13,516 bases of DNA from JAJPJX01 sp964568355 (GTDB lineage: Bacteria; Acidobacteriota; Terriglobia; Bryobacterales; Bryobacteraceae): NCBI GenBank assembly GCA_964568355.1, contig CAZMRK010000064.1, forward strand, positions 1-13,516. The letters run 5' to 3'. The translations under genes were made by a program, and so were the position numbers. Numbering within the stretch: position 1 is the first letter of the stretch; every line of letters starts with the position of its first letter. Below the pieces are notes generated by a model, which saw nothing but the letters and a program-made list of their open reading frames with translations, was not told the DNA's origin and ran no database searches. Shown one piece after another: positions 1 through 5,815 of this stretch.

Positions 1-305
1 CGGGAATAAAGCTGGATCTTCCGCCGCAAGAAGAGATCGATAAGTGGCACGATAAACGGGCGCTGTGGCAGGCGCAATACCACATGAAATACTGGCTGGA
101 TTGCATCCCCACTCGGAAGACTCCCAACGCGGATGTGGAGATCGGTCATCGATCGGTGAGCTTGGGGCACCTGGCCAATATCACCCGCCGGCTCAACCGG
201 AAATTGCGCTGGGATCCCGCCAAAGAGCGGTTTCCAGACGACAAAGAAGCGGACCTGCAGGCCAACCGGCCGCGGCGGAAGGGCTACGAACTGCCAAAAG
301 TGTAG
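1..305 (+). CDS. Gfo/Idh/MocA family oxidoreductase, C-terminal fragment
   Basis: The reading frame is open from base 3 of the window to the TAG at 303-305, so only about the last 100 residues are visible and the start lies upstream. The tail carries the closing signature of many Gfo/Idh/MocA sugar dehydrogenases from soil bacteria: a phrase of the type LDCIPTRKTPNADVEIGHRS, then a helix ending in GRKLRWDP-like residues (here NRKLRWDPAKERF), then an Arg/Pro-rich end. Family members are NAD(P)-dependent enzymes that oxidise or reduce sugar hydroxyls; the Rossmann domain and catalytic Lys/His are outside the window, so substrate and cofactor cannot be judged. Many acidobacterial and planctomycete members carry Tat signals, but whether this one does is not visible. 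The next gene starts 24 bp downstream on the same strand, suggesting an operon with the aminotransferase. Confidence 0.85.
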   Translation, partial: GIKLDLPPQEEIDKWHDKRALWQAQYHMKYWLDCIPTRKTPNADVEIGHRSVSLGHLANITRRLNRKLRWDPAKERFPDDKEADLQANRPRRKGYELPKV

Positions 306-314
306 AGAAGTTTA

Positions 315-321
315 AGGGAGG
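315..321 (+). promoter_or_regulatory. Ribosome binding site of the aminotransferase gene
   Basis: AGGGAGG lies 8 bases before the ATG at 330 and supports that start, which includes the whole twin-arginine signal. The site sits in the 24-bp gap after the stop of the upstream oxidoreductase, as expected for a co-transcribed pair. Confidence 0.7.
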
Positions 322-329
322 CAGGAATC

Positions 330-1655
330 ATGCAACCAATCAAAACGGCAAGCCAGACTCGACGCCACTTCGTACGAGCCGGCGCGGCAGCCACGCTTGG
401 CGGGGCGGCCGCTCTCGGCGCCTCTGCTCGGGAAACACTCGCCGCGGCAGGAGGGCCGAAAGCCGTGACCTTTCCGCAAGAGAAGATCGCGGCCGTAGTG
501 AAGTGGCCCCGTTACGGAGCAGAAGAAAAGGCGGCGCTGGCGGATCTGCTGGACAGCAACGCCTGGTACGCGGAGATCCCGGCACTGGAGAAAGAGCTTC
601 GGCAAGCGCTCGGAGTGCCTTATGTCAAGGCCCACATGAATGGAACCAGCGCTTTGATGGCGCTGTTCTTCGCGCTCGACCTGCCGCCGGGCAGCGAGAT
701 TCTGGCTCCTTCGTACACCGCCTGGGCGACCACCGCCCCCATGCACTTCTTCGGTTATGTGCCGGCTTTCGTGGACATCCAGCCGCGCAGCATGACCTTT
801 GACCTGGAATATGCCAAGAAATGCCTGAACAGCCGGACCAAGGCGATCCTGCCCATGCACTCGTTCGGCAATCCTTGCGACATGGATCAGATCTGCGACT
901 TCGCGCGACAGCATGGCCTGATCGTGCTGGAGGACGCGGCCCAGGCACAAGGGTCTTCGCTCCAGAACAAGCCCATCGGCACCTGGGGCGCCATGAGTAT
1001 TTTCAGCTTTCAGGCGAGCAAGATTCTGCCCTCCATCGAGGGTGGCGTCGGCATCTACCAATCACGCGAGCATTACGAGCGCGCCACCACCTTCGGCGCC
1101 TACGAACTGCCTGCGTCGTTTCCCGCAGATAGCCCGTATCGTAGCTATCAGGGCACCGGTATCGGTCCCAAACTGAGAATGCACCCGCTGGCGGCATCGC
1201 TGGCGCGACATCAGTTGCGCAAAATGGACGATCACAATCTGCTGGTCGGAAAACAGCTTGCGCGGCTCAACCAGCGCCTGGCTGAACTGCCGGGCATCTC
1301 GTATCCGCAAACCAGGCCGGACGCCAAACGCGTCTACTGGGCCAGCAATATGATCTTCCTCGACGAGAAAAAGGCTGGAGCGCCGAAAGACGCCTTGTTG
1401 AAGGCACTGCGCGCCGAAGGCGTAAATGCCACGCCAGGCAACTACGACGAACAGCATCGTTTCCGGCTCTACTCCGAAGCGAAGTGGTGGCATCATCCGG
1501 TGGCGATCCCCAACGATCTCCACGGCACGACGCAGGTGAATCGCCAGGCGGTGCGACTGCCTATCTTCCACGATGCAGCGGACGAGTTAATCGAGCAGTA
1601 TGTGAAGGCTTTCGAGAAGGTCTGGGCGCACAGGTCCAGCCTGGCCAACACGTAA
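330..1655 (+). CDS. Tat-exported DegT/DnrJ/EryC1/StrS family PLP aminotransferase
   Basis: The 441-residue product starts with a textbook twin-arginine signal: TRRHFVR at residues 10-16, an Ala/Gly-rich hydrophobic stretch, and possible cleavage after ASA (31-33) or AAA (38-40). The remaining ~400 residues match the DegT fold (type I PLP enzymes): NGTSAL (104-109) at the cofactor phosphate site, MHSFGNPCDMDQI (176-188), EDAAQAQGS (201-209) with the ring-nitrogen Asp202, and SFQASK (226-231) with Lys231 as the Schiff-base lysine, followed by EGG. All key residues are present, so it should be active. Family members transaminate keto-sugars, usually nucleotide-linked and cytoplasmic; the export signal is unusual. 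Tat moves folded, cofactor-loaded proteins, which fits a PLP enzyme. The upstream Gfo/Idh/MocA enzyme could supply the ketone, as WbpB and WbpE cooperate in uronic acid amination, but here this is inference. The substrate is unknown. Confidence 0.9.
   Translation: MQPIKTASQTRRHFVRAGAAATLGGAAALGASARETLAAAGGPKAVTFPQEKIAAVVKWPRYGAEEKAALADLLDSNAWYAEIPALEKELRQALGVPYVKAHMNGTSALMALFFALDLPPGSEILAPSYTAWATTAPMHFFGYVPAFVDIQPRSMTFDLEYAKKCLNSRTKAILPMHSFGNPCDMDQICDFARQHGLIVLEDAAQAQGSSLQNKPIGTWGAMSIFSFQASKILPSIEGGVGIYQSREHYERATTFGAYELPASFPADSPYRSYQGTGIGPKLRMHPLAASLARHQLRKMDDHNLLVGKQLARLNQRLAELPGISYPQTRPDAKRVYWASNMIFLDEKKAGAPKDALLKALRAEGVNATPGNYDEQHRFRLYSEAKWWHHPVAIPNDLHGTTQVNRQAVRLPIFHDAADELIEQYVKAFEKVWAHRSSLANT
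449..467 (+). promoter_or_regulatory. Possible internal translation start (GTG) after the Tat signal
   Basis: A perfect AGGAGGG (449-455) lies 9 bases before an in-frame GTG at 465-467, codon 46 of the aminotransferase gene. Initiation here would give a protein that begins just after the signal peptide and keeps the whole catalytic domain. The motif also encodes Ala-Gly-Gly in the linker and may be there by chance, so confidence is low. Confidence 0.25.
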
Positions 1656-1700
1656 GGCTCGGTCGCATTGAGCTTCCGGGGGCCGGATGAGGTAGCGAAT

Positions 1701-1710
1701 TGTATATACA
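1701..1710. promoter_or_regulatory. TGTATATACA palindrome, candidate operator/-10 region of the toxin-antitoxin gene
   Basis: TGTATATACA is a perfect 10-bp palindrome, 18 bases before the GTG start of the toxin-antitoxin ORF, and the most AT-rich spot in a GC-rich gap. Ribbon-helix-helix antitoxins of the CopG/BrnA type typically bind short palindromes in their own promoter, and the downstream protein ends in such a domain. It contains a -10-like TATACA; no good -35 box is evident. The mRNA leader would be very short. Confidence 0.4.
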
Positions 1711-1728
1711 TTCTGCTACGCTGATGAC

Positions 1729-2325
1729 GTGGTAGTTTCCGGGTTTGACTGGGACGACGATAACGTGCTTCATATCGAGCGACACCAGTTCACCCCGGAC
1801 GAAGTCGAAGAGGTTTTCGCGGGGGACTACAAGGTCAGGCGAACTCGTCAGAAGTTATATATCGCGTTGGGCGAAACGCTGGACGGCCGACTGGCTTTCG
1901 TCGTATTTCGCCGGCTCTCAGCCGGCTTGATCCGGGTAATCACCGCTCGCGATATGGACGATAGCGAACGGCGCCTTTTTCGACGCAAGCAGGTAGCCGA
2001 AATGAAAAAGAAAAAGCTCACTTCCGCAAAAGCGCCTCTGCCGAATTTCCACTCGGAAGAAGAGGCGGCCGATTACTTTGAGACGCACTCCGTGGCGGAT
2101 GTGTGGAACCAGTTGCCGGAAGCCAAGCCATCCAAGGCCTCCAAGGCACTGGAAAAATCCATTCGCGAGCGCCACGCGGCGCCCAAGGCCCCGATTTCCA
2201 TTCGATTGGGTCCTGAACAGATCGCCGCAGCCAAAAGAATCGCCGCAGCCAAATCAGTCGGCTACCAGACGCAGTTGCGAATGTGGATAGCAGAGGGAAT
2301 CAGGCGAGAGGCGAAGCGGGCATAG
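1729..2325 (+). CDS. Fused BrnT-type toxin / CopG (BrnA-like) antitoxin, single polypeptide
   Basis: This 198-residue product has two halves that are normally separate genes. Residues 5-87 match the BrnT toxin family (RelE-like RNase fold): FDWDDDNVLHIERHQ (6-20), a helix with FTPDEVEEVF (21-30), LYIALGETLDGRLAFVVF (43-60) and the closing IRVITARDMDDSERRLF (68-84). Residues about 92-198 match the CopG-type antitoxin family found beside BrnT: LPNFHSEEEAADYFETHSVAD (104-124), a basic linker, then a ribbon-helix-helix with PISIRLGPEQI (155-165) and GYQTQLRMWIAEGIRRE (178-194). The frame is continuous, with no stop or shift at the junction. BrnT toxins arrest translation by cutting RNA; the antitoxin neutralises them and represses the promoter. 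The start is a GTG with no clear Shine-Dalgarno, chosen because it is the only start that keeps the conserved N-terminus. The fusion could be genuine, an inactivated remnant, or an assembly error that removed a shift. Confidence 0.85.
   Translation: MVVSGFDWDDDNVLHIERHQFTPDEVEEVFAGDYKVRRTRQKLYIALGETLDGRLAFVVFRRLSAGLIRVITARDMDDSERRLFRRKQVAEMKKKKLTSAKAPLPNFHSEEEAADYFETHSVADVWNQLPEAKPSKASKALEKSIRERHAAPKAPISIRLGPEQIAAAKRIAAAKSVGYQTQLRMWIAEGIRREAKRA
1991..2004 (+). promoter_or_regulatory. Possible internal start for free antitoxin
   Basis: An in-frame ATG at 2002 (Met92) begins exactly where a stand-alone CopG-type antitoxin would be expected to start (MKKKKLTSAKAPLPNF). AGG at 1991-1993 is 8 bases upstream and could act as a weak Shine-Dalgarno. 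If used, it would make extra antitoxin of about 107 residues from the same mRNA. Confidence 0.35.
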
Positions 2326-2415
2326 GCCCGACTTCCCCCTAGCCGCAGCTACACCGAACTGCCGAAGCAGCACACCACTCATCCGCCGGCCCGCTGTCAT
2401 TACCCGCCAATTTCA

Positions 2416-2455
2416 CTCGAAATTGCAAGAAAATCCTTGACGGATTTCTCGAAAT
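2416..2455. repeat. Paired CTCGAAAT repeats with a nested inverted repeat upstream of the receptor gene
   Basis: CTCGAAAT occurs at 2416-2423 and 2448-2455, 32 bp apart or about three helical turns, on the same face of the DNA. The second copy lies within a perfect inverted repeat GATTTC-TC-GAAATC (2443-2456) that falls between the predicted -35 and -10 boxes. The arrangement resembles a repressor operator; no regulator can be named. Confidence 0.3.
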
Positions 2456-2466
2456 CAGCGTACTTT
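2437..2466 (+). promoter_or_regulatory. Predicted sigma-70-like promoter of the TonB-dependent receptor gene
   Basis: TTGACG (2437-2442, five of six consensus bases) is followed after 18 bp by TACTTT (2461-2466, a weak -10). The gap of 178 bp between the toxin-antitoxin gene and the receptor is the longest in the window, and the AT-rich part is confined to this segment. The rest of the gap (2326-2410) holds nothing recognisable and no terminator hairpin. Confidence 0.45.
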
Positions 2467-2491
2467 TATTGCTATCGCCATTCGGGTAAGC

Positions 2492-2499
2492 GGGGAGGA
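2492..2499 (+). promoter_or_regulatory. Ribosome binding site of the receptor gene
   Basis: GGGGAGGA lies 4 bases before the ATG at 2504 and decides that start. A closer ATG at 2499 is in another frame and leads nowhere. Confidence 0.65.
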
Positions 2500-2503
2500 T
2501 GGA

Positions 2504-5500
2504 ATGCACACCGGCTACCGACGATTTCTCCTACCAACGTTTCTGGCGTTTGCTTCTCTCGCATTCGCCCAAATCAACACCGGCAGGATCAGCGGGTCCG
2601 TATCGGACGCAACCGGCGCAGGCATTGCCGGAGCGGTGATCCGCGCGTCCAATGAAGCTACCGGCGTAGTCACGACCACCCAATCCTCCGCCACGGGCGA
2701 TTTTCTGGTGAATTTCCTGGTGCCCGGCAACTATCGCGTGGAAGCGGAGCGGCCCGGCTTTCGTACGGCCGTCGAGCGCGACGTCGTCGTAAATGCAGGA
2801 GGCATTGCGCACCTCGAGGTCCATATGCAGGTCGGTGAGGTGCGCCAGACAGTCGAGGTGGAGGCCAGCCCCATCGTGGTTTCCACGGAAACGTCGGAAC
2901 TCTCGCAGACTTTCTCGAAAGCCGATCTCGACCGGCTGCCGAATATCGATCGCAATCCCCTGTTTCAGATGAATCTGATGCCGGGCGCCAATAACGGCGC
3001 TGGAAGCGGGAATTACGGCAACAACGGAGGCGAAAATGGATCCGCGGTGGCCAATACCCGGCCGCAGATCTCCTCCATCGGCGGCGTGAATGCAAACGCC
3101 AACAGCGTGTTTATCGAGGGTACGTTCAACCGCGAGCCGCAGAACGCCTACGTCGGCGTGTCTCCGCCGATCGAAGGCATCCAGGAGGTGCAGATCTATA
3201 CCGGCAAGTACAACGCGGAATACGGCTTTTCCGGAAGCGCGGTGGTGAACGTGGTGACTCGTTCCGGCGCCAACGCGTATCACGGCGCCGCCTTCGAGTA
3301 TCTGCGCAACAACGATCTGAATGCGCGAAACTTCTTTGCCGCCGGCAGTCCGCCGCTGCGCCGCAACCAGTTTGGGGGCGCGCTGGGCGGCCCTATCCGC
3401 AAGAATCAGCTATTTTTCTTCGCCGACTATCAAGGCACCTATTACCGCACCAGCGGACCTGGCTTCGCCAGCGTCCCCAGCGACCAGATGTATCAGGGGG
3501 ATTTCTCGGAACTCTACAGCTTGCGGCAATCGGTGGACAACGCCGGTAACCGGTATGGCCAGATCTACGACCCGTTCACGCGCCGCTTCGACGCTCAGGG
3601 CAACGTGAGCGCGGCTACGCCATTTCCCGGCAATGTCATTCCGCGCAGTCGCTGGGATCCGGCGGCAGCCAAGATGAACGATGCGTTTTTATGGGGCAAA
3701 GCCAACCAGCCCGGAATCGAGAACAATCTCTACTACCTCAACTCCAGCAAACAGACCACGCACCAAGCCGATGGCCGCGTCGACTACAACCTGAACTCGA
3801 ACAACCGCTTCTTCTATCGCTACTCGACGCTTAAAGCCCTGCTCGATAACTCTACCGACGTGAACCAGTTTTTTCAGAATGGCGCCGATTCCAATTCCCT
3901 GAACCAGAACATGCAGGTCACCTATCTGCGGACCATCAGCCCCACCAAGATGAATGAGTTTCGCTTGGGTTACAACCGGACCCACGTGAATACCAGCAAC
4001 AAGAGCATGGACCAGCCCTGGAACAACCAATTCGGCGTACCGAACGGAAACCTGGGCGATCCCATCACGCAAGGGTTGATGGAATTCGATCTCAATCCGC
4101 TGCACGGAGTAGGCAAGCCGGACTGGGTAGCGTTCATTATTTCCAACACCATCTCGTTCACGGAGAACTTCACCTGGGTCAAAGGCCGTCACAACATGAA
4201 ATTCGGCGGCAACTTCAACTGGGTGCAGGACACCTCGGCGGACACCATCGGCGGCGATGATCCGCGCGGGCGGGTGAGTTTCAGCCCCGCCATGACCTCG
4301 TATGACGGAGACGCGCCGAATTTCGCCTATCCCAGCTTCCTTCTGGGGACTCCGGTCACCTCCGCGCGGGCTCGCTTCGTCTCCGGGTGGCCTTACCAGA
4401 CTTACTGGCAAAACGCCTGGTATGCACAGGACGATTTCAAGGTACTGCCTTCCCTGACCTTGAATCTTGGGTTGCGCTACGAACTCAGCACGCGGCCCGT
4501 GGAGCGCTATAACCGCCAGGGCAATTGGGACACGCGGACCAACGAACTGGTGGTGGCGACCAAGGACAATCGCAGCCCGGCGCTACAACTCGACAAAAAG
4601 GATTGGGGGCCCAGAATCGGGTTCGCCTGGACTCCGGACCGGGGCAAGACCAGCTTGCGCGGGGGATATGGAATTTCCTACTGGCAGGCTTATTGGAACG
4701 GTCCACTCACCATGCTCGGGCTGACTTATCCGTTCTACGCCAAGCAGGCCTTCGAATCCGACAATAGCCTGCTGCCCACGGTCTCGTTCTCCGGAGACGG
4801 CCTGCCCCTGGCGGCGCCTGTCTATGACAGCCAGGGCAAGCTGCTGATTCCCGATAGTGCGCTCATCAACGGCGCCGATTACAACTGGCGCAATCAGCGG
4901 GTCGATCAGTATTCGCTCAACCTGGAACGGGAGGTTCGCCAGAACATTGTGCTGGACGTCGGCTATCTTGGCGTGCACGGGCGCAACAACAATCATCAGC
5001 GCGACATCAATCAGGCGCCCCCGGGGCCCGCTAATGTGGATTACAACACGCGCCGTCCGCTCTATAGCCGGTACCCGACTCTGCAGGAAATTCCGGTGAC
5101 TTTCTCGGAGGCGGAAAGCTTCTATGATGCCCTCACCGCCAGGGTGACCGGCAATATCGGCAAATCGCTGCACGTCTATGCCACCTACGCACACGGGCGC
5201 AGCTTCGCCAACGGGAATAACATCAACCCCGCGGATATCCAGCAATACTATGGGCCGACCGCGCAGGACATCGCCCACATTTTCAATGCCGCCGTGACCT
5301 TCGAAGTGCCGGTCGGCAAGGGCCGCGCCGTGCTATCCGACGCGCCGCGCTGGCTGGATCAACTGGTCGGGGGCTGGCAGTACTCGGGCTTCGTCTTTCT
5401 GCGCAGCGGAACGCGCTTCGGCGTGAGTTCGCCGGTAAGTTTGCTGAATAACGGGCAAAGCAACCGTCCAGACCGGGTGAAGGATGGCAATCTGCCCAAA

Positions 5501-5812
5501 GACCAGCGCACGTTGCAACGCTGGTACGATACCACCGCCTTTGTGAACCACCTGGAACCGATGACCTACGGCAACGCCGGAACGAATCCTCTGTTCGCGG
5601 ACGGCGAACAGCAACTCGACTCGTCGCTCTTCAAGACCTTTCGGCCGATGGAGCGGATTTCCCTCCAGTTTCGGGCGGACTTCATCAACACGTTCAACCA
5701 CCCGAACTTCGCAGCGCCTTCGGCCACCGTGGGAAGCGGGTCGAACGGGAGGGTTACCAGCACCACAGTGGAGTCGCGGCAGATTCAGTTCGGATTGCGC
5801 CTTTTCTTCTGA
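2504..5812 (+). CDS. Oar-like TonB-dependent receptor with carboxypeptidase-regulatory domain
   Basis: This 1102-residue outer-membrane protein has a signal peptide (hydrophobic 9-22, likely cut after AFA at 20-22), then a carboxypeptidase-regulatory-like beta-sandwich (about 27-110: GRISGSVSDATGAGIAGAVI, GDFLVNFLVPGNYRVEAERPGF). A plug domain follows at about 125-255, ending in the conserved IQEVQIYTGKYNAEYGFSG and VVNVVTRSGANAYHG. The remainder is a long beta-barrel with aromatic-rich strands, such as YAQDDFKVLPSLTLNLGLRYE and RISLQFRADFINTFNHPNF. It ends in Phe (QFGLRLFF), the usual C-terminal signal for outer-membrane insertion. Length and order fit the large receptors that acidobacteria carry in many copies, related to Oar of Myxococcus; the ligand is unknown, with polysaccharide or peptide fragments most often suggested. 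No clear TonB box was recognised. It has its own promoter and strong ribosome binding site, and appears to be transcribed alone. Confidence 0.93.
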   Translation: MHTGYRRFLLPTFLAFASLAFAQINTGRISGSVSDATGAGIAGAVIRASNEATGVVTTTQSSATGDFLVNFLVPGNYRVEAERPGFRTAVERDVVVNAGGIAHLEVHMQVGEVRQTVEVEASPIVVSTETSELSQTFSKADLDRLPNIDRNPLFQMNLMPGANNGAGSGNYGNNGGENGSAVANTRPQISSIGGVNANANSVFIEGTFNREPQNAYVGVSPPIEGIQEVQIYTGKYNAEYGFSGSAVVNVVTRSGANAYHGAAFEYLRNNDLNARNFFAAGSPPLRRNQFGGALGGPIRKNQLFFFADYQGTYYRTSGPGFASVPSDQMYQGDFSELYSLRQSVDNAGNRYGQIYDPFTRRFDAQGNVSAATPFPGNVIPRSRWDPAAAKMNDAFLWGKANQPGIENNLYYLNSSKQTTHQADGRVDYNLNSNNRFFYRYSTLKALLDNSTDVNQFFQNGADSNSLNQNMQVTYLRTISPTKMNEFRLGYNRTHVNTSNKSMDQPWNNQFGVPNGNLGDPITQGLMEFDLNPLHGVGKPDWVAFIISNTISFTENFTWVKGRHNMKFGGNFNWVQDTSADTIGGDDPRGRVSFSPAMTSYDGDAPNFAYPSFLLGTPVTSARARFVSGWPYQTYWQNAWYAQDDFKVLPSLTLNLGLRYELSTRPVERYNRQGNWDTRTNELVVATKDNRSPALQLDKKDWGPRIGFAWTPDRGKTSLRGGYGISYWQAYWNGPLTMLGLTYPFYAKQAFESDNSLLPTVSFSGDGLPLAAPVYDSQGKLLIPDSALINGADYNWRNQRVDQYSLNLEREVRQNIVLDVGYLGVHGRNNNHQRDINQAPPGPANVDYNTRRPLYSRYPTLQEIPVTFSEAESFYDALTARVTGNIGKSLHVYATYAHGRSFANGNNINPADIQQYYGPTAQDIAHIFNAAVTFEVPVGKGRAVLSDAPRWLDQLVGGWQYSGFVFLRSGTRFGVSSPVSLLNNGQSNRPDRVKDGNLPKDQRTLQRWYDTTAFVNHLEPMTYGNAGTNPLFADGEQQLDSSLFKTFRPMERISLQFRADFINTFNHPNFAAPSATVGSGSNGRVTSTTVESRQIQFGLRLFF

Positions 5813-5815
5813 TGG

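Noticed and set aside
312..1061. 249-codon open frame on the minus strand
   Set aside because: Antisense to the aminotransferase gene, whose motifs are complete; no domain seen in the antisense product.
1675..1687. TCCGG-GGG-CCGGA hairpin after the aminotransferase gene
   Set aside because: A stem of only 5 bp and no T-run follows it, so it does not qualify as an intrinsic terminator.
2221..2253. 15-bp direct repeat (ATCGCCGCAGCCAAA) with 18-bp period in the antitoxin part
   Set aside because: It encodes two IAAAK units in the first helix of the ribbon-helix-helix, but the domain has normal length compared with the remembered family pattern, so it is not a disruptive duplication; probably a chance similarity or an old one.
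3689..4411. 240-codon open frame on the minus strand
   Set aside because: Antisense to the receptor's barrel region, with low-complexity composition and no domain.
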